This document shows, one piece after another, positions 48,293 to 56,050 of a stretch of 64,000 nucleotides of DNA. This DNA is from Methylocystis hirsuta (GTDB lineage: Bacteria > Pseudomonadota > Alphaproteobacteria > Rhizobiales > Beijerinckiaceae), in the NCBI RefSeq assembly GCF_003722355.1, contig NZ_QWDD01000001.1, positions 1,488,001-1,552,000 of the forward strand, read 5' to 3'. Made by a program: the position numbers and the translations under genes. How positions within the stretch are numbered: position 1 is the stretch's first letter; each line of letters begins with the position of its first letter. The notes beneath the pieces are model-generated. The model had not been told where the DNA came from. It worked only from the letters and a program-made list of their open reading frames with translations, and did not search any database.

Positions 48293-48709
48293 CTATTCCC
48301 CTCCCCCCGCCTGCGGTGGGGAGGGGTTAGGGGTGGGGGGTTCTGGCGTTTGGTAGAGCGCGCTGCAGATTGTGTCCACAACGCTTTCAAGATTGCGCAA
48401 AACTTCGTGATTCCAAAATCGCAGCACGCGATAGCCGCTTGTCTCAAGAAAGCGCGTGCGCTTTTCGTCGCGCAGCGCGTCAGCGTCGAAGCCATGCCGC
48501 TCTCCGTCTAGCTCGACGACGATGCGCGTGCGATGACATGCGAAATCCGCGAAATAGGGGCCGATCGGCGCCTGTCGGCGGAAATGAACATTTTTGATTT
48601 CAAGTTGTCGGAGCTGTGTCCAAAACCGACGTTCGGCCGGCGTCGCTTCGCGGCGCAATTTTCGCGCGCGGGGCGTTCGAGGGTCTGAACGATCTGTTTT
48701 ATCGTTCAT
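48293..48709 (-). CDS. DUF559 endonuclease-like protein bracketed by inverted repeats
   Basis: A 138-residue protein with the DUF559 (Vsr/MutH-like nuclease fold) pattern: LRREATPAERRFWTQLR, FRRQAPIGPYFADFACHRTR, IVVELDGERHGFDADALRDE, and SGYRVLRFWNHEVLRNLESV. The D...ExD/E-x-H arrangement for metal binding is present. The last residues (PPTPNPSPPQAGGGE) are encoded by the repeat at 48298-48345, and the start lies 8 bp inside the mirror repeat at 48717-48763. It sits between glyS and trxB on the same strand. Function unknown; DUF559 proteins are frequently mobile. Confidence 0.85.
   Translation of the reverse strand: MNDKTDRSDPRTPRARKLRREATPAERRFWTQLRQLEIKNVHFRRQAPIGPYFADFACHRTRIVVELDGERHGFDADALRDEKRTRFLETSGYRVLRFWNHEVLRNLESVVDTICSALYQTPEPPTPNPSPPQAGGGE
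48298..48345. repeat. palindromic repeat, left bracket of the DUF559 gene
   Basis: CCCCTCCCCCCGCCTGCGG with GGGGAGGGG forms the hairpin, followed by a TTAGGGGTGGGGGG tail pointing towards the gene. It is the reverse complement of 48717-48763 apart from a few changes. Confidence 0.85.
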
Positions 48710-48716
48710 TGCGCGG

Positions 48717-48763
48717 CCCCCCACCCCTAGCCCCTCCCCGCCGCAAGCGGGGGGAGGGGAATG
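48717..48763. repeat. palindromic repeat, right bracket of the DUF559 gene
   Basis: CCCCCCACCCCTAGCCCCTC followed by the GCCGCAAGCGG hairpin centre and GGGAGGGG. Mirror copy of 48298-48345. Confidence 0.85.
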
Positions 48764-48786
48764 CAAACGCCTAGTGCGACAATTTC

Positions 48787-49749
48787 TCAGGCGATTTCCT
48801 TGATCGCCGGCTTCGGCGCGTCGAGCAGAAATTTCTCGACTTCGAGCGCCGCCATGCAGCCAAGCCCCGCCGCGGTGACGGCCTGGCGATAGACTTCGTC
48901 GGCGACGTCGCCGGCGGCGTAGACGCCGGGCATGCTGGTGCGCGTCGATCCGGGCTCGACGGCGATGTAGCCGGATGGTTTGATCGTCAACTGGCCGCGA
49001 AAAAGTTCGGACGCGGGCGAATGGCCGATGGCGACGAAGACGCCGTCCGCTTCAAGCGTGTGGATCGCGCCGGTTGTGACATTCTTGACGCGCGCGCCGG
49101 TGACGCTCAGCGGATTCTCGTCGCCGACGATCTCGTCGATGACGTGATTGAAGAGGATCGAGACGTTTTCCTGCGCCAGCAGACGCTTTATCAAAACGCG
49201 CTCGCTGCGGAATTCGTCGCGGCGGTGGATGATCGTCACATGCGACGCGAGATTGGAAAGATACAGCGCCTCTTCGACCGCGCTGTTGCCGCCGCCGACG
49301 ACAAGCACTCTCTTGCCACGAAAGAAAAATCCATCGCAGGTCGCGCAGGCGGAGACGCCGAAGCCTTTGAACTTTTCCTCGCTCGGCAGACCGAGCCACT
49401 TCGCCTTGGCGCCGGTGGCGACGATGAGCGAGTCGCAAGTGTATGACTTGCCCGAATCTCCGGTGAGTCTGAACGGCCGCTCGTCGAGATGCGCCTCGAC
49501 GATGTGATCGGAGACGAGCTTCGTCCCGACATGTTCGGCCTGCAGGCGCATCTGCTCCATGAGCCAGGGCCCCTGGATCGGCTCGGCGAAACCGGGATAG
49601 TTCTCGACCTCGGTGGTGATCATGAGCTGCCCGCCCTGATCGAAGCCGGCGATGAGCATCGGCTCGAGCAGCGCGCGGGCGGCGTAGATCGCCGCCGTAT
49701 AGCCGGCCGGACCGGAGCCGATGATGATGACGCGCGCGTGCTGCGGCAT
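48787..49749 (-). CDS. trxB: thioredoxin-disulfide reductase
   Basis: NADPH-dependent flavoenzyme reducing thioredoxin. 320 residues: FAD-binding IIGSGPAGYTAAIYAARA at the N terminus, redox-active CATCDG near residues 136-141, NADPH-binding VVGGGNSAVEEALYLS, and C-terminal GVYAAGDVADEVYRQAVTAAG. Complete. It lies upstream of the DUF559 gene and glyS on the same strand. Confidence 0.96.
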   Translation of the reverse strand: MPQHARVIIIGSGPAGYTAAIYAARALLEPMLIAGFDQGGQLMITTEVENYPGFAEPIQGPWLMEQMRLQAEHVGTKLVSDHIVEAHLDERPFRLTGDSGKSYTCDSLIVATGAKAKWLGLPSEEKFKGFGVSACATCDGFFFRGKRVLVVGGGNSAVEEALYLSNLASHVTIIHRRDEFRSERVLIKRLLAQENVSILFNHVIDEIVGDENPLSVTGARVKNVTTGAIHTLEADGVFVAIGHSPASELFRGQLTIKPSGYIAVEPGSTRTSMPGVYAAGDVADEVYRQAVTAAGLGCMAALEVEKFLLDAPKPAIKEIA

Positions 49750-49838
49750 GAGGTGGCCTCGCGAGTGACGACGCCCGCAATCTAGCCATTATCAGCGTCG
49801 CCGCAACCGCTCGGGCGGCCGCCGCGTGGAAGTCCGGC

Positions 49839-50258
49839 TTACCAGCCCCAACCGCCGTCGCCGCCCCAGCCCGGGCAGGCGTTCACCCACTGCCGTCGCC
49901 AGCCCCAATGAGTCCACACTCTGCGGAGCTGATAGCAGTCGCCATAGCCGGCGTTGGAATAGCCGGGCCAGCCCCCGCCATATCCCGCGCCGTATCCCGG
50001 CGAATAGGCGGGCAGGTCCGTGCGGTAATAGCTCCAGCCCCAAGGCTGTCCCCAGCCCACCGGCCGGCCCGGGCCGGCGCGGCCGCCCCAGCGGCCGGCC
50101 CAGTGGACGCCGGGCAGTATCGCGCCATGGAAGCCGCCGCCGCCCCAGCCGAAGCCATGCCATCCGTCCCATCGCTGCGCCTCCCCGACGCCGGAAAGGG
50201 CCATCAAGCCAATGAGCAGAGCGCCGGTCGCGGCCGCCGCTTTGATTGTCTTAGACAT
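49839..50258 (-). CDS. secreted Gly/Trp/Tyr-rich protein (paralogue 1)
   Basis: A 139-residue protein with signal peptide (AAAATGALLIGLMALSGVGEA) and a mature chain rich in Gly, Trp, Tyr and Pro. The C-terminal part GYGDCYQLRRVWTHWGWRRQ, WVNACPG holds two Cys and is nearly repeated in the next gene upstream. The start at 50258 follows GGAGCTGG. Probably a periplasmic or surface protein of structural type; function unknown. Confidence 0.75.
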   Translation of the reverse strand: MSKTIKAAAATGALLIGLMALSGVGEAQRWDGWHGFGWGGGGFHGAILPGVHWAGRWGGRAGPGRPVGWGQPWGWSYYRTDLPAYSPGYGAGYGGGWPGYSNAGYGDCYQLRRVWTHWGWRRQWVNACPGWGGDGGWGW

Positions 50259-50282
50259 GTCCAGCTCCTCCCCAGCGCAAGA

Positions 50283-50309
50283 ACGCCCTCCCGAAATCGG
50301 AAGGGCGCT
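50283..50309 (-). terminator. hairpin between the two Gly-rich genes
   Basis: CGCCCTCCCGAAATCGGAAG with GGCG forms an 11-bp stem with one mismatch and an ATTT-type loop, located 30 bp after the stop of the 50339-50905 gene on the minus strand. It probably ends or attenuates that transcript. Confidence 0.6.
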
Positions 50310-50338
50310 TGGCGTCAAAAGTTGAGGCTCGAGGCCGC

Positions 50339-50905
50339 TTACCAGCCCAAACCCCAACCGGTGTTCCAGCCGCCCCAACCGCCGCCCCAGCCGGAGCAGA
50401 CGTTCACCCACTGCGGCCGCCAGCCCCAATTGGTCCACACGTTGCGCAGCTGATAGCAGCCGTCGTAGCCGATGTTGGAATAATAGGACGAACCCCAACC
50501 CAAGCCGTATCCCGCTCCGATCAGTCCCGCGCCATACCACGGCCAATAGGAGCGCGCCCACGGGCGTCGCCAGCCCCATCCGCCGCCGCGCCAACCGCCG
50601 ATCACAGGCCTGCCCCAGCCGCCGCCCCAGCCCCCGCCGCCCCAGCCGGGGCCGCGCCAGCCGCCGCCGCCCCAACCGCCTCTAAAGCCTCCGCCAGGCA
50701 GAACCGCGCCACGGAAACCGCCGCCCCTGAAGCCGCCAAGTCCGCCGCCGAAGCCGCCGCCCCTGAACCCGCCGAACCCGCCACCGCCGAACCCGCCGCC
50801 TCGGCCGCCAAACCCGCCCCTTTGCGCCTCAGCGATGCCTGTATGGGCCAGCAACCCGATAACCAGCGCGGCCGTCGCGACCGCCGTTTTGACCGATTGA
50901 GACAT
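50339..50905 (-). CDS. secreted Gly/Trp-rich protein (paralogue 2)
   Basis: A 188-residue protein with signal peptide (TAVATAALVIGLLAHTGIAEA), then about 100 residues of GGF/GGW/GGG repeats (FGGRGGGFGGGGFGGFRGGG), and a C-terminal domain GYDGCYQLRNVWTNWGWRPQ, WVNVC that matches the paralogue downstream. The two Cys in that domain are conserved between the pair. GGAGCTGG-like SD precedes the ATG. Upstream member of a tandem pair separated by a hairpin. Confidence 0.78.
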   Translation of the reverse strand: MSQSVKTAVATAALVIGLLAHTGIAEAQRGGFGGRGGGFGGGGFGGFRGGGFGGGLGGFRGGGFRGAVLPGGGFRGGWGGGGWRGPGWGGGGWGGGWGRPVIGGWRGGGWGWRRPWARSYWPWYGAGLIGAGYGLGWGSSYYSNIGYDGCYQLRNVWTNWGWRPQWVNVCSGWGGGWGGWNTGWGLGW

Positions 50906-51324
50906 TTCCAGCTCCTGATCGTGGTCTCAACACGTTTGCGCTGGCGGGCGGAATCCACGCGCGGTCCTGGCGCGCTCAATATTCGCCGCCAACCCCGCCA
51001 ACGTCACTAAATCGCGCGCGGCGCACGCACTTCAAGAAGCTCTGCCTTCGACGCTCGAGCAGGGGGAAGGAGTCTCCTGCCGAAAATAGTTCTGGTGTGT
51101 TGCGCTTATGTCGCAGTCTTAAAAGACGCGTCAACGCAAAGCGGTTATGTCGATCAAAGACAAGAATAAGCAGTAATTGAACAATATTGGTTTAAGCGCG
51201 GTTTCAAAATTCCATGAAGTGTTCAGCGGATGGCGGCGTGACGCTACTTATCTCGCCATTGTTTGGTCACGAGCGATTTCTATTGGCGAGAGATCTGTGG
51301 AGTCGCCCAGCGCAGGAGCATGTT
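50906..51324. other. intergenic stretch upstream of rlpA
   Basis: 419 bp between divergent transcription units. It must hold promoters for the Gly-rich pair and for rlpA. I see an AT-rich patch at about 51150-51215 but no repeat, RNA gene or convincing operator. The rlpA frame is open back to 51214, but the SD places the start at 51325. Confidence 0.5.
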
Positions 51325-51675
51325 GTGAAAAAGCGTATGTCGGGAGTTCTGGCCCTCGGGCTCGCGAGCCTATTCGCGTCGGCCTCGGCGCAAGCGGGCG
51401 ATTGGGTGGGCCAGGCGTCCTATTACGCGCACAGGGGGCGCACGGCGAGCGGCGCGCATGTCGGCGCCCTTACGGCCGCGCATCGGACATTGCCGTTCGG
51501 ATCGAAGGTGCGGGTGACCAATCTGCATAACAATCGTTCGGTCGTCGTCACGGTGAACGATCGCGGGCCGTTCACGCGCGGGCGGGTTATTGATGTCTCA
51601 GTCGCGGCGGCTGACAGCCTCGGATTCAGATCGGCTGGCGTCGCCCAGGTCAAAATCGAGCCGATCGCCGACTAA
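51325..51675 (+). CDS. RlpA-family septal ring lytic transglycosylase domain protein
   Basis: A 116-residue secreted protein, GTG start preceded by AGGAG. A signal peptide (VLALGLASLFASASAQA) is followed by a double-psi beta-barrel: GQASYYAHRGRTASGAHVGA, then AAHRTLPFGSKVRVTNL and VTVNDRGPFTRGRVIDVS, with the DPBB catalytic-Asp region intact. It has no SPOR domain, so it is a short RlpA-like protein acting on peptidoglycan or a related wall target. Its stop overlaps the converging gene by four bases. Confidence 0.88.
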   Translation: MKKRMSGVLALGLASLFASASAQAGDWVGQASYYAHRGRTASGAHVGALTAAHRTLPFGSKVRVTNLHNNRSVVVTVNDRGPFTRGRVIDVSVAAADSLGFRSAGVAQVKIEPIAD

Positions 51676-52532
51676 TATCGCCACCATAATGCGCTGATCA
51701 GACCGCGCTCGGCGGGCGAGTTGACGCCCCCGATCGCGGCGATCGCGCCGATCTGCAACGAAAGCGACGCGGTCACGTCGTAGACCGCGCTCAGCTGAAA
51801 TTTCTGCGCGGCGACGACGCCCGCCGGGCCGCCTCTCGGCGCAAAGCCCGAGAAGCTTTGGGCGAGAAGCAGGATCGCGGGCAGGGGGCGTAGGCCGGCG
51901 GTGAGATCGGCGCGGATCTCGTCGCCATTCTGTCCGCGCGACCGATACCCCAGCTGCGCGTCGACAAAGGCCGGAAAGCCGAACAGCTCGAAGGGCCGGC
52001 CGACGAGCAGCCGCAGATCGGCCTGCACGGGATCGCGCATATCGAGGAACCGCCGCGCCGCCGGGGAGGCCGCACGCACCCCCGCCTGCAGCGAGACGAT
52101 GTGCTCGCCCCAGGTGAACAGCAGCGTCCGCGCGCCGAGCGCGCCTAACCCGAGGCCTTCATAGCGTGCGCCCGACGGTCCTTGGAGCGACAGCGGCAGG
52201 CCCGCCTTGGCTTCCTCGACGAGCAGGTTGAGGTGGTCGTAGGGCCCCGCGGCGCCGCTGAAATTCATATAGCCGCCTTCGGCGACGATCGTCAGCCAGT
52301 CGAAAAGGCCGTGCTCGACGTATACGCGCGTCTCGAACTTGCGATAGGAGGGCGTCTGGATCAGGCGGCCGTTGGCGTCATAGGCTTTGCGCGCGTCGGC
52401 GAAGGTCGTGGTGACGATCGCCTGTCCGGCGCCGGGCGGCATGAGCCAAGCGCCAGCGAAGGCCGACCGCGCCGCAACGGCCCAAAAGCAAAAAACAATG
52501 AAAATCGCCAAGACACGCATGGAGACACGCAT
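51672..52532 (-). CDS. putative outer-membrane beta-barrel protein
   Basis: A 286-residue protein with signal peptide (VLAIFIVFCFWAVAARSAFA) and an alternating hydrophobic/polar pattern consistent with a beta-barrel (for example VYVEHGLFDWLTIVAEGGYM, FQLSAVYDVTASLSLQIGAI) ending in ALWWRY, an aromatic C terminus typical of outer-membrane insertion. No specific family recognised. Several in-frame starts exist (52544 TTG, 52532 ATG, 52520 ATG); 52532 is chosen. Confidence 0.65.
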   Translation of the reverse strand: MRVSMRVLAIFIVFCFWAVAARSAFAGAWLMPPGAGQAIVTTTFADARKAYDANGRLIQTPSYRKFETRVYVEHGLFDWLTIVAEGGYMNFSGAAGPYDHLNLLVEEAKAGLPLSLQGPSGARYEGLGLGALGARTLLFTWGEHIVSLQAGVRAASPAARRFLDMRDPVQADLRLLVGRPFELFGFPAFVDAQLGYRSRGQNGDEIRADLTAGLRPLPAILLLAQSFSGFAPRGGPAGVVAAQKFQLSAVYDVTASLSLQIGAIAAIGGVNSPAERGLISALWWRY

Positions 52533-52630
52533 GGCGCCACGCAAAGCAAGAACCCGCCCGCCGCCGGCGGTCGGCCGCGGGCCTTACCATGCTAAAAGCG
52601 ATGCGCGCAGTTGACAATCGACGGTTGCGC

Positions 52631-53203
52631 TTATGCTCCCACATGCGCATGCACGTCGCGTCCGCCGTGACGCCGCATAATCTCCATCGCCGCGCGTTCG
52701 CGCTCGTCGTTCCAGACGCGGGCCCAAAGCAGCAGTCCGCCATGCTTCAACTGCGACTGCGCCCATTTGGTCTGGCGGTCGCCGACGAGCTTCGAAGCCA
52801 GCAGGCCCAAAACCCCGGCGCCGCCGCCGGTCAACAGTCCGACCGCGATGGCGCTCGTCAGCGACAGGCCCCAGGCAAAGGAGACTCCGGCGCCGATAAT
52901 GACGCCGACGTAGAACAGCACGCCGACGATCGAAGCCTTGCCGATGTTGAGCGACTCGCTGTCGATGTAGGGCGTGCGCGGCGCGCGGGGACTGTCTTCG
53001 AGCGCGTCGGCGCTCACGTCCGTGTCGCCGAGCTTTTCGCGCACTTTGTCCTCTTCGGCGAGAAGGCTGATCTCCGAGCGGTCGAACCCGCCGGTGAGAA
53101 GATCGTCGATCGCCGACTGCAGCGTGTCGACGGTGTCGAACAGGCCGACGACCTCGCGCAGCTCATGGCGTTCTTCAGGGGTGGTGGCTCTCTTCGCGTC
53201 CAT
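52631..53203 (-). CDS. hypothetical membrane protein with an N-terminal GsiB/17M-like alpha/beta domain
   Basis: A 190-residue protein. Residues about 15-55 (GLFDTVDTLQSAIDDLLTGG, FDRSEISLLA) resemble the general-stress 17M-like domain seen in many alphaproteobacterial membrane proteins; then two TM helices (IVGVLFYVGVIIGAGVSFAW and AIAVGLLTGGGAGVLGLLAS), and a soluble C-terminal tail that ends in a His-rich GGRDVHAHVGA. AGGAG lies upstream. Function unknown; a stress-related role is only suggested by the domain. Confidence 0.7.
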   Translation of the reverse strand: MDAKRATTPEERHELREVVGLFDTVDTLQSAIDDLLTGGFDRSEISLLAEEDKVREKLGDTDVSADALEDSPRAPRTPYIDSESLNIGKASIVGVLFYVGVIIGAGVSFAWGLSLTSAIAVGLLTGGGAGVLGLLASKLVGDRQTKWAQSQLKHGGLLLWARVWNDERERAAMEIMRRHGGRDVHAHVGA

Positions 53204-53493
53204 GCTTCTTGCTCCTGCGCGGCGTTTTTGGCGCGCAGCCGCGCTCTTGATTAAACAGAGCGGCGCGGCGGGTCTTCAAGAGGCGGCGGGCAGGGAAAAT
53301 TGTGGGGGAGGGGAAAAGCTGGCGGCCCGACGCGCGGACGGTCGCCGCTCGGCCTTCGAGACGCGAGCTTCACGCGCTCCTCATGAGGGGCCTTGGCCTA
53401 AGCAGCGTGCAGAGCAGCAGCGTGCAGAGCGTGACTGGCGTTGGCACGCACTCGACGTCTTCCGATCCGATCCCGAACTGGACATGCCAAAAA

Positions 53494-53549
53494 GCAGTCC
53501 TCATCCTGAGGAGCCGCTGAAAGCGGCGTCTCGAAGGACGAGGACTGCG
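53494..53549 (+). repeat. 56-bp palindromic repeat just before the GIY-YIG start
   Basis: GCAGTCCTCATCCTGAGGAG ... AAGGACGAGGACTGC, the same family as at 53911, 54155, 54403, 60310 and 63579. The final GAGG of this copy serves as the Shine-Dalgarno of the next gene. A degenerate copy of the partner repeat is at 53347-53398. Confidence 0.88.
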
Positions 53550-53873
53550 ATGCCGGTCGAAGGCGCGAGCGTCTACATCCTGCTCTGCGCCGACGGCAGC
53601 TATTACGCCGGGCTGACCCGCAAAGAGGTCGAAACCCGCGTCAGCGAGCACAATCTCGGAATCAACGCCGACTACACGACGCGGCGCCGACCAGTGAAGT
53701 TGGTCTGGTCCGAACATTTTGAACTGCTGACAGAGGCCATCGCCACAGAACGGCGCATCAAGGGCTGGAGCCGCGCGAAGAAAGAGGCGCTGATCAGCGG
53801 CGATTATGACGCCTTGCCGGCGCTCGCGGCGCGCAGAAACAAGAAGGGCGGTCCCAAACAGTTCTCATCATGA
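53550..53873 (+). CDS. GIY-YIG nuclease-family small protein
   Basis: A 107-residue protein with SVYILLCADGSYYAGLTRKE, the GIY-YIG motif (VYIL...YYAGLT), followed by RVSEHNLG, TTRRRPVKLVWSEHF and AIATERRIKGWSRAKKEALI, the standard pattern of the YhbQ-like single-domain family (catalytic Arg and Glu present). Substrate unknown. It begins one base after the 53494-53549 repeat, which provides the SD (GAGG), and another copy of that repeat lies 37 bp past the stop. Confidence 0.87.
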   Translation: MPVEGASVYILLCADGSYYAGLTRKEVETRVSEHNLGINADYTTRRRPVKLVWSEHFELLTEAIATERRIKGWSRAKKEALISGDYDALPALAARRNKKGGPKQFSS

Positions 53874-53910
53874 AGCGCCAGCGGCAGTCCTTGCCATGAA
53901 GCGCCAATAA

Positions 53911-54600
53911 GCAGTCCTCATCCTGAGGAGCCGCCAAAGGCGGCGTCTCGAAGGACGAGGACTGCGCGACTCAGAATTTGCGCTTCGCGTCACCGATGCA
54001 GCTGCTGTTTGTTGGCCGCTGGAGTCGGCCCCTCGTCCTTCGAGACGCGAGCTTCGCTCGCTCCTCAGGATGAGGGGCCTTGGGTTGCGCAGCGTCCAGC
54101 GTGAACATTCCGAATATGCCCCTGCGTTCCGATTTCAACCTTGAAGCGCCACAAGCAGTCCTCATCCTGAGGAGCCGCCGAAGGCGGCGTCTCGAAGGAC
54201 GAGGACTGCGCGACTCAGAATTTGCGCTTCGCGTGACCGATGCAGCTGTTGAACTTTTTTTGCACACTGGAGTCGGCCCCTCGTCCTTCGAGACGGCCGC
54301 TACGCGGCCTCCTCAGGAGGAGGGGCCTTTAGTTGCGCTACGTCCAGCGTGAACATTCCGAATACGCCCCTGCGTTCCGATTTCAACCTTGAAGCGCCAC
54401 AAGCAGTCCTCATCCTGAGGAGCCGCCGAAGGCGGCGTCTCGAAGGACGAGGACTGCGCGACTCAGAATTTGCGTATCGCAGAAAGCATGCGGTTGCCGA
54501 TTGTCCGCTATTGGAGGCGGCCCCTCGTCCTTCGAGACGCGAGCTTCGCTCGCTCCTCAGGATGAGGGTCCTTGGGTTGCGCAGCATCCAGCGCGAATGC
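53911..54600 (+). repeat. tandem array of about 246-bp units, each with two palindromes
   Basis: Three consecutive units start at 53911, 54155 and 54403 (periods 244 and 248). Each begins with the GCAGTCCTCATCCTGAGGAG palindrome, then GCGCGACTCAGAATTTGCG, a variable piece, the CCCCTCGTCCTTCGAGACG palindrome, and ends with GCGTGAACATTCCGAATA, CCCCTGCGTTCCGATTTCAA. Units differ mainly in the middle (about 54000, 54240, 54480), and the third unit loses the end. No protein is encoded convincingly. Confidence 0.9.
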
Positions 54601-54623
54601 GCAAAATGCGATCGGGATTGATA

Positions 54624-55961
54624 TCAAAGATAAGGTGTGTGATCGGGAATCAATACCTCTCCAGACGAAGTTACTTTCGCCAGAATTCGTCTTGCTTGCG
54701 CGATCCGGCGAGGGTCTATTTTCTTTTTTGGAAATCGGGTGATCGATGACAGAGTTCCAAAGTCTATACCACAATGTGTGCCATATAGCGGCGGCCATTT
54801 ATAGATGCGCCTCTCAGAGGAAATTAGGAGGTGAGCCAACGCATCGCAATAGCCTTCCGCATAGCAAGCGTTCCAGTAATCTTTCTTTCGCCGGAACTCC
54901 TTTGCCCGCATTTCATATGCTTGCGCTCTCTGAGCTACATGAGAACGACAATGATATTCCCCGGTATTTTTTTGCCTCGATATTCGTCCGAGCCCATGGA
55001 TAAGCCCGTCTTGGTAACTCAGTGCGAAAATGAGAAGAGGGTGCGGACGAGAGGTAAATGCGTCGGCTGCATCGATATGTTCATCCACAACGCGATCAAG
55101 CAGCTCTTCGCACGACTCAAATGCGTGATCAGGAAGAATTCCAGCCTTTTTTCCTACATGTACTCGTAGCTGTTCAAAAAAGTATGCACCGTCCGTTTGA
55201 ATTGGTGTTAACGGGATGGGAAACTTGCTCAACTTATTCATGTCTATTTGTGGCGAAACAAAATATGAATGTCGCAAGTTAGGGTAGATCATTTTTGCTA
55301 AACGTTTGGCCAGTTTCAAGAACGTGGAGTCTGACAAAGAATATCCTGTATAAATAAATGTTTTTTGAGCTAGTAACGCTTTAAGTTGAGCCCCCATAAC
55401 CCCATTATTTAGTCTTCGCTCCGAAGCTCTGTAATCCTCCGTGGTTGCGACAATTGAGCCAAGATTCCGAATGGAGCCATGGATCTTCAAAAGCCTGCGC
55501 TTTGAAGCACTCCAGAGCGGCATATCGCTTTCATTGACGAATGCGTCCAACGCGCACTCTCGCTCAAAAAAATCATCCCAATTCGTTGTAACTACGTCCT
55601 TAATCATAAACATGGGCGAAATTGCCCTGTGAAATTTTGTCATCTGATTGTAGAAATCACCAAATGCAATGAAGTAGTCAAACCTATCTTTTATAGATTG
55701 GATTAATCTTATACGGCCATTTGGTTGACTGCAGTATTTACTCATTAGCTCTGGAAAGGAGCTGCCTTCATCCGCTTTCAATTCTGCGGCAATTCGTTTG
55801 TAAAAAGTATCGTGCGCGTGGTCATGGTTCTCAGTGCTAATTCCACCGCCCGCGAACACAACGACGTTTCCGTTCAGAAGTTCATCAACCAGATGGTTGG
55901 GAATTGAAAACGGTAAGTCACTTCTGCAAAAGGCGCAGCGGCACTGCTCGTCTGCTTCCAT
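54624..55961 (-). CDS. SIR2-like NAD-binding domain protein, possible anti-phage effector
   Basis: A 445-residue soluble protein with a SIR2-type Rossmann domain: FAGGGIS near 37-42 (NAD loop), TTNWDDFFE at 125-133 (catalytic TxNxD), LLKIHGSI at 157-164 (His), and FIYTGYSLSD at 202-211. The first 15 residues carry CRCAFC, a possible zinc knuckle. The C-terminal 200 residues form an unrecognised helical domain (DHAFESCEELLDRVVDEHID, AQAYEMRAKEFRRKKDYWNA). AT-rich codon use is unlike that of nrdJ. SIR2 proteins of this type act as NADases in several phage-defence systems; that role here is inferred. No partner gene lies next to it. Confidence 0.82.
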   Translation of the reverse strand: MEADEQCRCAFCRSDLPFSIPNHLVDELLNGNVVVFAGGGISTENHDHAHDTFYKRIAAELKADEGSSFPELMSKYCSQPNGRIRLIQSIKDRFDYFIAFGDFYNQMTKFHRAISPMFMIKDVVTTNWDDFFERECALDAFVNESDMPLWSASKRRLLKIHGSIRNLGSIVATTEDYRASERRLNNGVMGAQLKALLAQKTFIYTGYSLSDSTFLKLAKRLAKMIYPNLRHSYFVSPQIDMNKLSKFPIPLTPIQTDGAYFFEQLRVHVGKKAGILPDHAFESCEELLDRVVDEHIDAADAFTSRPHPLLIFALSYQDGLIHGLGRISRQKNTGEYHCRSHVAQRAQAYEMRAKEFRRKKDYWNACYAEGYCDALAHLLISSERRIYKWPPLYGTHCGIDFGTLSSITRFPKKKIDPRRIAQARRILAKVTSSGEVLIPDHTPYL

Positions 55962-56050
55962 GGATTGTGCTCAAGTCAAAAGCCACGACGAGTGAGGACT
56001 CGTCGTGGCTCGGCAACACGAGAGGTCGAGCGGGCGGGGACGGGATGTTG

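Noticed and set aside
53911..54600. Possible CRISPR array
   Set aside because: Units are ~246 bp with palindromes up to 60 bp and near-identical intervening parts, with no cas genes; they are tandem palindromic repeats.
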